In this document: positions 9,571-18,673 of the stretch, in pieces
How the letters are laid out: every line of letters begins with the position of its first letter
Position numbering within the stretch: position 1 is the stretch's first letter
Origin: DASVHS01 sp038244815
Lineage (GTDB): Bacteria > Acidobacteriota > Thermoanaerobaculia > Gp7-AA8
Reading direction: 5' to 3'
DNA length: 64,000 bases
Assembly: GCA_038244815.1 (NCBI GenBank)
Contig: JBBRTB010000005.1
Span: 124,001-188,000 of the forward strand
The notes under the pieces: model-generated
What the model was told of the DNA's origin: nothing
Database searches by the model: none
The model's input: the letters and a program-made list of their open reading frames with translations, nothing else
Position numbers and translations under genes: made by a program

Positions 9571-10226
9571 GAAATTACTTCGTCCACGAGTCATCGTTTG
9601 TCGATGAGCCATGTGAAATCGGTGAGGAGACGAAGATCTGGCACTTCTGCCACGTATCCAGAGGGGCTAAGATCGGCCGCCGCTGTATCTTCGGGCAAAA
9701 CTGTTTTGTCGCCAGCGACGTCGAGATCGGATCGAACGTCAAGGTGCAGAACAACGTGGCCATCTATACGGGAACGTTCATCGAGGATGACGTGTTCCTT
9801 GGACCTTCGTGCGTGCTGACCAATGTGACGAATCCCCGCTCCCAGGTGAACCGCCATGCCCTGTATGAGAATACCCGGGTGCGGCGCGGAGCCACGATCG
9901 GTGCCAATGCCACGATCGTCTGCGGCATCACGATTGGCCGCTACGCGTTCATCGCTGCCGGTTCGGTCGTGACGAAGGATGTTCCCGATTACGCACTGGT
10001 CTTTGGCGTCCCGGGAAAGCACGGCGGCTGGATGAGCCGTCACGGTCACCGGCTGTCATTCGATGGTGAAGGGATGGCAGATTGTCCGGAGAGTGGATTT
10101 CGGTACCGGCAAACGGGTCAGGTCGTCCGATGTCTTGATCTCGACGAAGATTCGCCGTTGCCTTCGGAGCTGAGCATCGGCAGAGGAACTTATGATCAAT
10201 TCAAGAGCGACGAACATGGCCGTTGA
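9567..10226 (+). CDS. UDP-amino-sugar N-acetyltransferase, left-handed beta-helix (WbpD/WlbB-like)
   Basis: Hexapeptide-repeat acetyltransferase of 219 residues. The N-terminus has repeated I-G-x-x-x-x units (CEIGEETKIWHF, GAKIGRRCIFG, DVEIGSNVKVQ, ATIGANATIVCGITIGRYAFI) followed by the conserved GSVVTKDVPDYALVFGVPGK segment. WlbB/WbpD enzymes acetylate the 3-amino group of UDP-2-acetamido-3-amino-glucuronate. The ATG at 9567 overlaps the epimerase stop (ATGA) and has AGGA just before it. The C-terminal 40 residues are unusually long for the family and overlap the aminotransferase start by 35 bases. Confidence 0.87.
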   Translation: MRNYFVHESSFVDEPCEIGEETKIWHFCHVSRGAKIGRRCIFGQNCFVASDVEIGSNVKVQNNVAIYTGTFIEDDVFLGPSCVLTNVTNPRSQVNRHALYENTRVRRGATIGANATIVCGITIGRYAFIAAGSVVTKDVPDYALVFGVPGKHGGWMSRHGHRLSFDGEGMADCPESGFRYRQTGQVVRCLDLDEDSPLPSELSIGRGTYDQFKSDEHGR

Positions 10227-11403
10227 CGTCGAGAGCCGGCGCGTCAGGCCGGCGTTTCTGCCGTTCGCACTTCCCGATGTCGGTGAAGAGGAAATCGCTT
10301 CCGTGGTCGAGACTCTGCGATCGGGTTGGCTGACCACCGGCGCAAAGGCGAAACGGTTTGAACAGGAGTTCGCGGCGTTCGTCGGTGCGCGTGAGGGAGT
10401 TGCCCTCAATTCAGCGACTGCCGCGCTTCATCTGGCGCTTGACGCGATCGGAATCGGGGAGGGCGACGAGGTCATCGTTCCCACCATGACGTTCGCCGCG
10501 ACCGCCGAGGTCGTGCACTACTTCAGGGCCAGGCCCGTTCTGGCCGACTGCGAGGAGGATACGTACAACCTCTCACCGGAGGCATTCGAGCGGGCCATCA
10601 CCCCGCGCACCAAGGCGGTCATTCCGGTGCACTTCGCCGGTCAGCCATGCCAGATGGACCGGATCGTCGATATCGCCAAAAGCAATCACATCCGGGTCAT
10701 CGAAGACGCTGCCCATTCGTTCCCCTCGCATTTTCACGGCAAGTCCATCGGCACGATCGGAGACATGACCTGCTTCTCGTTCTATGCGACGAAGACGATC
10801 ACGACCGGTGAAGGGGGAATGCTGGTCAGCGACAATCCTGAGTTCATGGAGCGGGCCCGTGTGATGAGTCTGCACGGGATCAGCAGGGACGCGTGGAAGC
10901 GCTACACCGCCGAGGGATCCTGGTATTACGAGATCCTCTACCCCGGATACAAATACAACATGACCGACATCGCCGCTGCCATCGGTCTGGAACAGCTCAG
11001 GAAGGCTGCGCGGTTTCTCGACGTTCGCCGGCGTTACGCGGAGATGTACAACGAGGGCTTCGTGGAAACGCCGGGAGTCGTCCGTCCGGCGGTGCGCACC
11101 GGATTGGGTCATGCCTGGCATCTCTATGTCATACGGTTGAATCGGGAGAAGCTGACCATCGATCGCGGTCGTTTCATCGAGGAGCTGAAGGCGCGGAACA
11201 TCGGCAGCAGCGTTCATTTCATTCCGCTCCATTTGCACCCGTACTACCGGGAGACGTTTGGCTACGCTCCATCCGACTTCCCCGTGGCCAGCCGGGTTTA
11301 CGAGGATACGGTCTCGCTCCCGATCTACACGCGGATGACGCCGGAGGACGTGCGGTTCGTCATCAGCGCGGTCAACGATATCGCCAGCCGGCACCGCCGA
11401 TGA
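10192..11403 (+). CDS. DegT/DnrJ/EryC1/StrS sugar aminotransferase (WbpE-like)
   Basis: PLP-dependent sugar aminotransferase, 403 residues. Family motifs run in order: GWLTTGAKAKRFE, the substrate loop NSATAALHLAL, MTFAATAEV, PVHFAGQPC, the PLP-phosphate region EDAAHS, and SFYATKTITTGEGG with the Schiff-base lysine at about residue 201. The start at 10192 has AGAGGA upstream; an ATG eight codons later (10216) is possible and would shorten the overlap. With the neighbouring epimerase and acetyltransferase it fits the 3-amination step of a UDP-2,3-diacetamido uronic acid pathway. The oxidising enzymes (WbpA, WbpB) are not in the window. Confidence 0.9.
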   Translation: MINSRATNMAVDVESRRVRPAFLPFALPDVGEEEIASVVETLRSGWLTTGAKAKRFEQEFAAFVGAREGVALNSATAALHLALDAIGIGEGDEVIVPTMTFAATAEVVHYFRARPVLADCEEDTYNLSPEAFERAITPRTKAVIPVHFAGQPCQMDRIVDIAKSNHIRVIEDAAHSFPSHFHGKSIGTIGDMTCFSFYATKTITTGEGGMLVSDNPEFMERARVMSLHGISRDAWKRYTAEGSWYYEILYPGYKYNMTDIAAAIGLEQLRKAARFLDVRRRYAEMYNEGFVETPGVVRPAVRTGLGHAWHLYVIRLNREKLTIDRGRFIEELKARNIGSSVHFIPLHLHPYYRETFGYAPSDFPVASRVYEDTVSLPIYTRMTPEDVRFVISAVNDIASRHRR

Positions 11404-11999
11404 TCAAGCGGATTTTCGACCTGGGAGCTTCAGCTCTTGGGCTGGTGCTGCTCAGCCCCGTGTTTCTCGTCGTGGCAGTGGCCATCAAACTCGACTCACC
11501 AGGGCCGGTCTTCTTCAGGCAGGAGCGGATGGGGCGGAACTTCCGGCCGTTCCGCATTCTGAAGTTCCGCTCCATGAGCGCCGGGCCGGCCGAAAACGCG
11601 CCGCAGATCACCGCGTCGGGCGATCCGCGTGTGACGCGCCTAGGCCGTCTGCTCCGCAGGACGAAGGTCGATGAACTGCCGCAACTGGTGAACGTGCTGC
11701 GCGGCGACATGAGCCTGGTCGGACCCCGCCCGGAAGTCAGAAGGTACGTCGAACTGTTCGGCGCGGACTACGATGAGATTCTCAAATACCGGCCCGGGAT
11801 GACCGACCTGGCGTCGATCCGTTTCCGTGATGAGGAAGAGTTGCTGGCCGCGGCGAACGACCCCGAAACGGAGTACGTGAGCAGGGTCCTGCCGGAGAAG
11901 ATCAAGCTCGGCAAGGAGTATGTCCGGCGTGCGAGTTTCGCCGTGGACATCGAGCTGATCATCAGCACACTACTGAGAATCCTTCCCCGGGCCCGCTGA
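11400..11999 (+). CDS. Undecaprenyl-phosphate phosphoglycosyl transferase, small monotopic type (PglC-like)
   Basis: Initiating sugar-1-phosphate transferase of 199 residues, the short monotopic form without the extra WcaJ/WbaP membrane domain. It starts with a re-entrant hydrophobic helix (LGASALGLVLLSPVFLVVAVAIKL), followed by SPGPVFFRQERMG, the FRILKFRSM signature, and LRRTKVDELPQLVNVLRGDMSLVGPRPE, the catalytic Asp-Glu region. ATG overlaps the aminotransferase stop. It would load the first sugar phosphate onto the lipid carrier at the inner membrane. Its last 30 bases overlap a convergent minus-strand gene, so this is the end of the plus-strand polysaccharide run. Confidence 0.92.
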   Translation: MIKRIFDLGASALGLVLLSPVFLVVAVAIKLDSPGPVFFRQERMGRNFRPFRILKFRSMSAGPAENAPQITASGDPRVTRLGRLLRRTKVDELPQLVNVLRGDMSLVGPRPEVRRYVELFGADYDEILKYRPGMTDLASIRFRDEEELLAAANDPETEYVSRVLPEKIKLGKEYVRRASFAVDIELIISTLLRILPRAR

Positions 12000-12512
12000 T
12001 CTTCTCGGAATGCCGCGGTTGTGCTCCTCGTGCACCGCGCGGAGAACCGACTGGCGAATGTTGAGATTCGGGATGTCGTTGACGTAGTTGAGGTTGAAGA
12101 GGCAGGCTTTCGTCAGATTGCCCATTGCCAGATCGCTCTGATTCATCTGAAGCTGAACGAGCCCGAGGTTGAGAAAGATCTCCGGCCGCCGGTCATACGC
12201 CAGAGCGGCCGTATAGGCGTCCGACGCCTCCTGCAACTGCCCGAGGACGCGTTGGTAGGCCGCCAGGGTCATGTACATGTCCGGGTCGGTCGGGCACGTT
12301 TGAATGCAGCGCTGCATGTTGGCGATCCCCGCTCTGGCGCTCCGCACCACTGCAAAGGACGACGGCAGATTGATGAGCGAGAACACGATCTGCTGCCGCT
12401 GCTTCTTGATGATTTCACAACGGTATGGGAGCCAGCTGAATCTGTAGACCGCACAAACGGCGAGTGCGCAGACGAGCACCGCTGCCAGCCACTTAAGCGA
12501 CCGCATCTTCAT
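11970..12512 (-). CDS. Membrane-anchored TPR-like protein
   Basis: Small protein of 180 residues with an N-terminal signal anchor (SLKWLAAVLVCALAVCAVY) and a helical repeat region of about 70-150 with TPR-like spacing (MYMTLAAYQRVLGQLQEASDAYTAALAYDRRPEIFLNLGLVQLQ). ATG at 12512 lies inside the end of the O-antigen ligase gene (20-base overlap); a second ATG at 12506 would serve equally. Its 3' end overlaps the phosphoglycosyl transferase gene on the other strand by 30 bases. TPR segments are often found fused or next to Wzy/WaaL-type proteins, so it may assist the ligase/polymerase upstream; no direct evidence. Confidence 0.72.
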   Translation of the reverse strand: MKMRSLKWLAAVLVCALAVCAVYRFSWLPYRCEIIKKQRQQIVFSLINLPSSFAVVRSARAGIANMQRCIQTCPTDPDMYMTLAAYQRVLGQLQEASDAYTAALAYDRRPEIFLNLGLVQLQMNQSDLAMGNLTKACLFNLNYVNDIPNLNIRQSVLRAVHEEHNRGIPRRSAGPGKDSQ

Positions 12513-13821
12513 CCCACTTGAGGATCACGGCGCAGAAGAAAGCGATTTCGGCCGTCGCCGCGGCGATGTGCAGGGGAAACGATGACAGCATCAGCGTGAA
12601 AAGACCGACGGCCAGCGGAAGAGCGAGCGCTCGTGCGAAGCCCGCTGTTTCCGTGTCCGGGTGCGCTTTCCTGAGAGACAAGCGGGATACAACGATGAAG
12701 GCCGCAAGAAAGATCGCGTAGGCGGGCAGGCCCCCCTCGGCCAGGATCTGCAGGTGCTCGTTGTGGGTTTCCCCGAAATTCACGACGTTGCGATTGATGA
12801 GCCGGGGATGGGTCTTTTCGATCGCGAGCTTTTCATCGAAGTACTGAAATGGGAAGCACCCCAACCCGACTCCTGTGATCGGATGGGTGGAGAACATTCG
12901 CCAGGCGGCGAGGAATGCCGGAATGCGTCCCGAGAGCAAGGGATCGAAGTCGCCTCCAAGGACTGACTCGATCTTCCAGCGTGTCGCCGCCCTGCGAGGC
13001 GGCGACGACGCGATGAACACCGTTGCAAGCAGCAGAGCAACGGTCATGGCCGCGATCGTCGTGCGCGGCGCCCGCGGGAGGAACAGGACCAGGAGGCCGG
13101 CTCCGAGAGCGATGAGAGCGCCCAGGGTCTCGCTGGCGACCATGCCGGCAACGATGATCGTCGCCAGCGCCATCGCGGTGAGGCGATGCTTTTTCGACAC
13201 CAGGGCCAGCGCGGAGGCAGCAAGCGCCGGAGTGAGCAGGTACATTCCGACGTCATCGGGATTGCCGAGCAATGCCGTCGTCCCGAAGCGGGAGCTATAC
13301 ACGGCGTCGAACTTGATCGGCGTCCAGAGTGTGGTTCTCTGCGTGATGGCGAGCGTGGCATTGAGTACGGCAGGGATGAATGCGAGATACAGGATGGAGA
13401 GCGAACGGCCGGATGCGCCGGTGTAGATCGCGACGAACACCATCATCGCAACCACGAGATTGAACAGGGAAGCGACACTGAGCGCGCGATTCGTGGACAG
13501 CCACGTCGTCACCAGGCACCAGAAGAGAGCGGCAGCCAGCACGGCCAGGAGCGGCCGCGACCGCCATCGATCCAGCGCACGGCGTCCTCCGAGGATCAGA
13601 TCGGAGATCGCCAGAGCACACAGCAGGATCCCGGCCGCTTTGAACAGCAGCTCCTTCGGCAGCCGGAAGCTGTCCTTCGCCTCGAGCGATATTACCAGGG
13701 GGACGGAGAGCATCGTGACGGCGATGACGAACCAGGAAAGGCGTTCGCTGATCGATCGTGAGGGAGCCCGAGTCTCCTCCACGGTTGCCGCGCCGTGTGC
13801 GCGCCGCGCGGAGTCGGCCAT
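12493..13821 (-). CDS. O-antigen ligase/polymerase-like membrane protein (WaaL/Wzy superfamily)
   Basis: Polytopic inner-membrane protein of 442 residues with about 11 hydrophobic segments. The Wzy_C/WaaL signature is a large periplasmic loop with GRIPAFLAAWRMFSTHPITGVGLGCFP and, further on, ETHNEHLQILAEGGLPA; the H-N-x-h-L pattern is typical of O-antigen ligases and polymerases. The start at 13821 forms ATGA with the fucose synthase stop; the open frame 15 codons upstream lies inside that gene. It acts on lipid-linked glycan in the periplasm, either polymerising repeats or attaching the glycan to its acceptor; sequence alone does not separate the two. Confidence 0.83.
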   Translation of the reverse strand: MADSARRAHGAATVEETRAPSRSISERLSWFVIAVTMLSVPLVISLEAKDSFRLPKELLFKAAGILLCALAISDLILGGRRALDRWRSRPLLAVLAAALFWCLVTTWLSTNRALSVASLFNLVVAMMVFVAIYTGASGRSLSILYLAFIPAVLNATLAITQRTTLWTPIKFDAVYSSRFGTTALLGNPDDVGMYLLTPALAASALALVSKKHRLTAMALATIIVAGMVASETLGALIALGAGLLVLFLPRAPRTTIAAMTVALLLATVFIASSPPRRAATRWKIESVLGGDFDPLLSGRIPAFLAAWRMFSTHPITGVGLGCFPFQYFDEKLAIEKTHPRLINRNVVNFGETHNEHLQILAEGGLPAYAIFLAAFIVVSRLSLRKAHPDTETAGFARALALPLAVGLFTLMLSSFPLHIAAATAEIAFFCAVILKWDEDAVA

Positions 13822-14768
13822 CAGCCGCCAACCGGTTGCGGAAGTACGGCCTCCGCGAGCGCCCATCGGTAGGTCGTCGACAGTCCTTCGCGCAGCAGAT
13901 GTTTTGGCCGCCAGCCAAGCGAAAACAAGCGCGAGCTGTCGAGCAATTTTCGCGGCGTGCCGTCGGGTTTGGTGGGGTCCCAGCGGATCGTGCCCCGATA
14001 GTCCACGACGTCGCGCATCGTCTCAGCGAGTTCCCGAATCGTGACCTCCTGACCGGTGCCCACGTTGATCGTCTCTGCGTTTTCATAGACCTGCATCAAT
14101 AAGTACAGTGCATCAGCCAGGTCGTCGACGTGGAGGAACTCCCGCCGAGGCGTTCCCGTGCCCCATACCAGGACCTCCGGGGAGTTTGTGGTCTTCGCCT
14201 CATGAAAGCGCCGCATCATCCCCGGAATCACATGTGAGGCCATCGGATCGAAATTGTCGGCAGGTCCGTAGAGATTCGTCGGCATCGCGGAGATGAAGCA
14301 CCTTCCATATTGCCGGTAATACATTTCGCACAGCTTGAGGCCGGCGATCTTCGCGATGGCGTAGCCTTCATTCGTCGTTTCGAGCGGACCTGTCAGCAGC
14401 GACGATTCCCGGAGCGGTTGGGCAGCGTCGCGAGGGTAGATGCACGAGCTGCCCAGATAGAGGAGCTTTCTGGTATCGGCCTCGAACGCGCTGTGAATGG
14501 TGTTGCTGGCAATGAGCAGGTTCTCGTAGATGAAGTCCGCCTGGCGGGTTGAGTTCGCGTAGATCCCGCCGACGAGACCAGCCACGATGAACGCGTACTC
14601 GACTCCGGCCTGGCGAAAGAAGCGGTGAACCGCGGCCTGATCGAGAAGATTCAGTTCCTCCCGCGTTTGCACGATCGGCTCGATTCCGGCGGTTCGGAGC
14701 CGGCGAACGAGAGCTGAACCGACAAGACCGCGGTGGCCGGCGACATAAACCCGGCTCGCCGGCGTCAT
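13821..14768 (-). CDS. fcl: GDP-L-fucose synthase
   Basis: NADPH-dependent epimerase-reductase of the extended SDR family, 315 residues, as expected for Fcl/WcaG. Motifs include the dinucleotide-binding VAGHRGLVGSA, the Ser region YLGSSCIYPRDA, the catalytic YAIAK, and the family-specific NLYGPADNFDP. It converts the GDP-4-keto-6-deoxymannose made by the preceding gene into GDP-L-fucose. ATG at 14768 is five bases after the gmd stop; further upstream in-frame codons lie inside gmd and do not resemble the family. The gmd-fcl pairing makes the assignment firm and implies a fucose-containing glycan. Confidence 0.93.
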   Translation of the reverse strand: MTPASRVYVAGHRGLVGSALVRRLRTAGIEPIVQTREELNLLDQAAVHRFFRQAGVEYAFIVAGLVGGIYANSTRQADFIYENLLIASNTIHSAFEADTRKLLYLGSSCIYPRDAAQPLRESSLLTGPLETTNEGYAIAKIAGLKLCEMYYRQYGRCFISAMPTNLYGPADNFDPMASHVIPGMMRRFHEAKTTNSPEVLVWGTGTPRREFLHVDDLADALYLLMQVYENAETINVGTGQEVTIRELAETMRDVVDYRGTIRWDPTKPDGTPRKLLDSSRLFSLGWRPKHLLREGLSTTYRWALAEAVLPQPVGG

Positions 14769-14773
14769 TGCCG

Positions 14774-15844
14774 TCAAACCGCGCTCCACCGTTTGTCGTT
14801 GTCCACGATCCCACCACCGGCGTTGGCCATTGCTCGCTCCACACGCGCCAACTCGACGTCGTGGTCGATCATCGTCGCCACAAGCTCCGGAAACGATACT
14901 CGAGGCTCCCATCCCAGCGTTGTTCGTGCCTTCGTGGCATCGCCGAGCAGCACGTCGACCTCGGCGGGCCGGAAATAGCGTGGGTCGACTTCGACGTACT
15001 CCTTCCAGTCCAGATCGAGTCTGCCGAAGCCGAGATCGAGGAACTCTCTCACCGAATGGGTTTCACCGGTGGCCAGAACGTAGTCGCCTGGCTCATCGGC
15101 CTGCATCATGAGCCACATGCCTTCGACGTAGTCTCTCGCGTGACCCCAGTCCCGCCGCGCATCGAGATTGCCGAGGTAGAGCTTTTTCTGCAGACCGTGC
15201 TTGATACGACCGGCAGCCCTGGTGATCTTCCGGGAGACGAATGTCTCGCCACGCCGTTCCGACTCGTGATTGAACAGAATGCCGTTGCAGGCGAAGAGAC
15301 CGTACGACTCCCGGTAGTTGACGGTGATGTAGTACGCGTAGGCCTTGGCGCAGCCATAGGGAGAGCGCGGGTAGAAAGGCGTCGTCTCGCTCTGGGGGAT
15401 CTCGACTGCCTTGCCGTACAGCTCCGACGACGAAGCCTGATAGAACTTCGGTTGGATCCCCGCTTCACGGATCGCTTCGAGAAGCCGAACGGTGCCCAGT
15501 CCGCTCACTTCTCCGGTGTACTCGGGGATGTCGAAGCTGACGCGCACGTGGGACTGTGCGCCGAGGTTGTAGATCTCGTCAGGGCGGACTTGTCGGAGGA
15601 CGGTATTGAGCGAGCTGGAGTCGTTCAGGTCGCCATAGAGCAGCCGGAGTCGGGTTCCCTTCTGATGGGGATCCTGATAGAGGTGGTCGATTCGATCCGT
15701 GTTGAAGGTCGACGAACGCCGGATGATTCCCCAAACCTCGTACCCCTTGTCGAGGAGAAGCTCGGTGAGGAAGGACCCGTCTTGGCCGGTAATGCCGGTG
15801 ATGAGCGCGCGCTTTCCCTTCGTTTGTTGCGGACCTGCGGCCAC
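14774..15844 (-). CDS. gmd: GDP-mannose 4,6-dehydratase
   Basis: Extended SDR enzyme of about 356 residues making GDP-4-keto-6-deoxy-D-mannose. Clear Gmd motifs: ALITGITGQDGSF, IIRRSSTFNTDRIDH, LYGDLNDSSSL, NLGAQSHVRVSF, QASSSELYGK and the catalytic YGCAKAYAY, plus FNHESERRGETFVSRKI near the C-terminal part. The start is uncertain: GTG at 15844, just past the stop of the upstream gene, gives a normal family N-terminus, while ATG at 15898 would add 18 unconserved residues and overlap that gene. I prefer 15844 by comparison with family length. Second gene of a five-gene minus-strand operon. Confidence 0.93.
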   Translation of the reverse strand: MAAGPQQTKGKRALITGITGQDGSFLTELLLDKGYEVWGIIRRSSTFNTDRIDHLYQDPHQKGTRLRLLYGDLNDSSSLNTVLRQVRPDEIYNLGAQSHVRVSFDIPEYTGEVSGLGTVRLLEAIREAGIQPKFYQASSSELYGKAVEIPQSETTPFYPRSPYGCAKAYAYYITVNYRESYGLFACNGILFNHESERRGETFVSRKITRAAGRIKHGLQKKLYLGNLDARRDWGHARDYVEGMWLMMQADEPGDYVLATGETHSVREFLDLGFGRLDLDWKEYVEVDPRYFRPAEVDVLLGDATKARTTLGWEPRVSFPELVATMIDHDVELARVERAMANAGGGIVDNDKRWSAV

Positions 15845-15846
15845 GA

Positions 15847-17826
15847 TTACGCGCCCGCGCCGCTGGTTCGAGGTTGTGAGAGGATCATCGAATGCCATTC
15901 CCCTGAGGCAGCCGGATCGGACGACGTGGCGGTCCCTCCGGTGGCGGTGTATTCCGGTAGCAGCGACTTCAGAATATCGACGGTCTCTCGTGCGTGGATG
16001 CACCGTTCCGCGAAGCGCGTCCACTCCGCGATCTGCTCCGACGTCGGCTGAGGCGATTCCGTGATCACGATCTGCGGATGTACGGTGGGGTGCGCGGATT
16101 CGCCCTTCAATCGAATCTCCTCGAACAGTTTTTCGCCGGGTCGCAGTCCGGTATAGGTGATCGGAATCTCCTCTTCGTTGTGGTTCGAGAGGCGGATCAG
16201 GTCGCGCGCCAGATCGGCGATCCTGATCGGATCTCCCATGTCGAGCATGAAGATCTGTCCGGCGTCGCCGAGGGTCACTGCCTGCAGGACGAGCGAAATC
16301 GCCTCCGATGTGCGGATGAAGTATCGCGTGACGTCCGGATGGGTAACGGTGATCGGTCCTCCCGCGGCGATCTGTTCCATGAACAGCGGGATCACGCTGC
16401 CTGACGATCCGATGACATTACCGAAACGAACAGCGGTGATCTTCATCCGGGTGGTGCGGGTGAGGTCGAGCAGGAGGATTTCCGCGGCCCGCTTGGTTGC
16501 ACCCATCACACTCGTCGGATTGATCGCTTTATCGGTCGAGATGAAGACAAAGCGCTTGACGTCCGCTTCGGCGCAGATTTCACCGAGAACCCTCGTGGCC
16601 AGCGCGTTGTTGCGGAGATATTCGGAAGGATTCTCTTCGCCGAGAGGCACGTGTTTATGGGCCGCGGCGTGAAGAACGATGTTCGGGCGCGCTTCGGTGA
16701 CCGCCTGCCGCACGATGTCGGCGTCCTGAATGTCCACGAGCCTGCAGGAGACCTTCGAGGCCGCCTCTTCCGACTCGCGCACCAGACGCTTGCGAACCTC
16801 ATAGAGGAGATACTCGGATCGCTCGATGAGCGTCAGACTCTCGGGCTCGAATGCCAGGATCTGGCTGGCGAGCTCCGATCCGATCGTCCCGCCGGCGCCC
16901 GTCAGAAGGACGCGCTTCCCCTGGAACAAGGCCCGGACCGGATCGCCGGGAAGGTCGATTCTCTTCCTGCGCACGAGGTCGTCCACGTTGACCGGGCGGA
17001 GCTGCGACACCTGGACCTTGCCACTGACGAGCTGATCGATCCCGGGCATCGTCTTGAAGGTGAGCTCCGCCTCCGACAGATGATGAATGATGTCGCGCAC
17101 GCGTTTGCCCGAGGCGCTCGGGATTGCAATGAGCGCCTCCGCGGCATTGGAGGCATCAGCGATTTTACGGATCGCAGAGATCGGGCCGGTGACTTTGATT
17201 CCGCGGATGTGCGAGTTCCACTTGGCCCGCTGATCGTCGATGAATCCGACGACCTTCATCCCCAGCTGGGGACGATGCTCGATCTCGCGGGCCAACGCCT
17301 CACCGGCGTCACCGGCGCCGACGATCAGGACCCGCTTCGGTTCGGCCGTCTCACCATTTGCCGGTCGAAGGTGGTCTCGACCGACGCGGATGGCCACCCG
17401 AGTCCCGAACAGGAGCAGCAGCGAGAAGGCCCAGTCGATCAGCAGGACTCCTCGAGGCGAGTGAACGAACAACTGATTCGATCCAAGGATCGAGCCCGCG
17501 TACCACCCGCCGATGAGCGCAACAAGACTCGTGGTGAGGCCGAACACCAGCCTCACCACGTCCGCGATCCCGACGTAGCGCCACCACCCTCGGTAGAATC
17601 CGAAGAGCAGGCCCACGAACAGCTGCACGCTGACGACGATCGGGAAACTCGCGGTGAGGGTGTGCAGGTATTCCGGTGGGATATTGAACTCGAACCGCAC
17701 CAGGTACGCGAAGACGTAGCAGCCCGAAAAGACCAGTGCGTGGAAGGCAAAGAGCAGCACAACCCGGGCTCCGGCCATGCGGACGAGAAACGACTCGATG
17801 AAGGATTCTCTGTTCGCCACTTTCAC
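15847..17826 (-). CDS. Membrane nucleoside-diphosphate-sugar 4,6-dehydratase (FlaA1/CapD/WbpM-type)
   Basis: Long-form polysaccharide dehydratase, 659 residues. Residues 1-140 hold four transmembrane helices; about 150-280 is a CoA-binding-like Rossmann domain (VLIVGAGDAGEALA); the rest is the SDR catalytic domain (VLLTGAGGTIGSELASQ, HAAAHKHVPL, STDKAINPTSVMGATKR). The catalytic Tyr of ordinary SDRs is replaced by Met in the MxxxK triad, as in WbpM and PglF, which make UDP-4-keto-6-deoxy-HexNAc. The gene begins with GTG; an internal ATG at residue 17 would keep all helices. It heads the minus-strand polysaccharide operon behind a good sigma-70-like promoter. Confidence 0.9.
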   Translation of the reverse strand: MKVANRESFIESFLVRMAGARVVLLFAFHALVFSGCYVFAYLVRFEFNIPPEYLHTLTASFPIVVSVQLFVGLLFGFYRGWWRYVGIADVVRLVFGLTTSLVALIGGWYAGSILGSNQLFVHSPRGVLLIDWAFSLLLLFGTRVAIRVGRDHLRPANGETAEPKRVLIVGAGDAGEALAREIEHRPQLGMKVVGFIDDQRAKWNSHIRGIKVTGPISAIRKIADASNAAEALIAIPSASGKRVRDIIHHLSEAELTFKTMPGIDQLVSGKVQVSQLRPVNVDDLVRRKRIDLPGDPVRALFQGKRVLLTGAGGTIGSELASQILAFEPESLTLIERSEYLLYEVRKRLVRESEEAASKVSCRLVDIQDADIVRQAVTEARPNIVLHAAAHKHVPLGEENPSEYLRNNALATRVLGEICAEADVKRFVFISTDKAINPTSVMGATKRAAEILLLDLTRTTRMKITAVRFGNVIGSSGSVIPLFMEQIAAGGPITVTHPDVTRYFIRTSEAISLVLQAVTLGDAGQIFMLDMGDPIRIADLARDLIRLSNHNEEEIPITYTGLRPGEKLFEEIRLKGESAHPTVHPQIVITESPQPTSEQIAEWTRFAERCIHARETVDILKSLLPEYTATGGTATSSDPAASGEWHSMILSQPRTSGAGA

Positions 17827-17877
17827 TTGATGGACCCTGAATTAACCCTTGTTGCTGTGCGACTTCCGGAGGAGTTG

Positions 17878-17907
17878 ATTATATTCGTCGCGTCCGCCGG
17901 TTTACAA
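17878..17907 (-). promoter_or_regulatory. Sigma-70-like promoter for the minus-strand polysaccharide operon
   Basis: Read on the minus strand, TTGTAA (17907-17902) and a perfect TATAAT (17883-17878) are 18 bases apart, giving a start of transcription some 45 bases before the GTG of the dehydratase gene. On the plus strand the same AT-rich stretch holds TACAAT (17903-17908), 19 bases before the ATG of the divergent gene, so the two promoters may overlap. No operator palindrome was noticed. Confidence 0.6.
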
Positions 17908-17927
17908 TTATTTCAGTCTACGACGAC

Positions 17928-18665
17928 ATGTCTTTGCACCATCTGAAAAGCCTCAACCGCGACGCGCTCGCCGATTTTCTGGCGGAGAATCTCGCTCATC
18001 TGGTCGAGGACGAGGCCCTGGCCGTGCTCGAGAACCCCTACGTGACGCCGCGGGTCTGTCAGGCCATCGCCCAGAACCAGCGGCTGTCCGCGTTTTACTC
18101 CGTGCGGGTGAAGCTCGTCGGGCACCGCCAGACTCCACAGGCGCAGGCGGTGCGGCTCGTTCACTACCTCTACTGGCCCGACCTCGTCCGGCTGTCGGTC
18201 GACGTGACGGTCTCGGCCCAGGTGCGGCGTGCCATCGACACCATCCTGCTGACCCGGGTCGACAAACTCTCGCTCGGGGAACGGATCGCCGCCGCGCGCC
18301 GCTGCAGTTCGGCGCTGATCAAGGTCCTCCTCTTCGATCCCGATCCGAAGGTCTTCGCCTCGCTGCTCAACAACCAGCGGCTGCGCGAGGACGATCTGCT
18401 GCTGATCGCCAGCTCACACAACGCGGCCGCGGAGCAGCTGGCCATGATCGCCGGCGAGAGAAAGTGGGGTAGCCGCTACAGCGTGCGCAAGGCGCTGGTG
18501 CTGAATCCGATCACGCCGCGATCGGTGGCGGCCTCGCAACTCCGCTTTCTCTCACGCCGCGATCTGGTCGGCATCCATGAGAATCCCGCCACCTCCCTCT
18601 ATCTGAGGCGATGCATCGAACGTCTGCACGAGTCCATCCGGACCCTGCAAGGCACGGTAGAATGA
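17928..18665 (+). CDS. Conserved hypothetical helical-repeat protein
   Basis: Soluble, almost wholly alpha-helical protein of 245 residues without a signal or membrane segment. I do not recognise a named family; the pattern of short paired helices with N-P-x-(T/A)-P turns (ENPYVTPRVC, LNPITPRSV, HENPATSL) suggests an LRV- or HEAT-like solenoid. Its last 60 residues resemble the C-terminus of the protein at 19489-20580: both have a basic Tyr-Val start, an A-L-x-x-N-P-x-x-P turn, then L-S-x-R-D-L-x-G. It ends inside the start region of rodZ (ATGA at 18662), so it is co-transcribed with it. A role in envelope growth is a guess from position. Confidence 0.72.
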   Translation: MSLHHLKSLNRDALADFLAENLAHLVEDEALAVLENPYVTPRVCQAIAQNQRLSAFYSVRVKLVGHRQTPQAQAVRLVHYLYWPDLVRLSVDVTVSAQVRRAIDTILLTRVDKLSLGERIAAARRCSSALIKVLLFDPDPKVFASLLNNQRLREDDLLLIASSHNAAAEQLAMIAGERKWGSRYSVRKALVLNPITPRSVAASQLRFLSRRDLVGIHENPATSLYLRRCIERLHESIRTLQGTVE

Positions 18666-18673
18666 GGTTCCCG

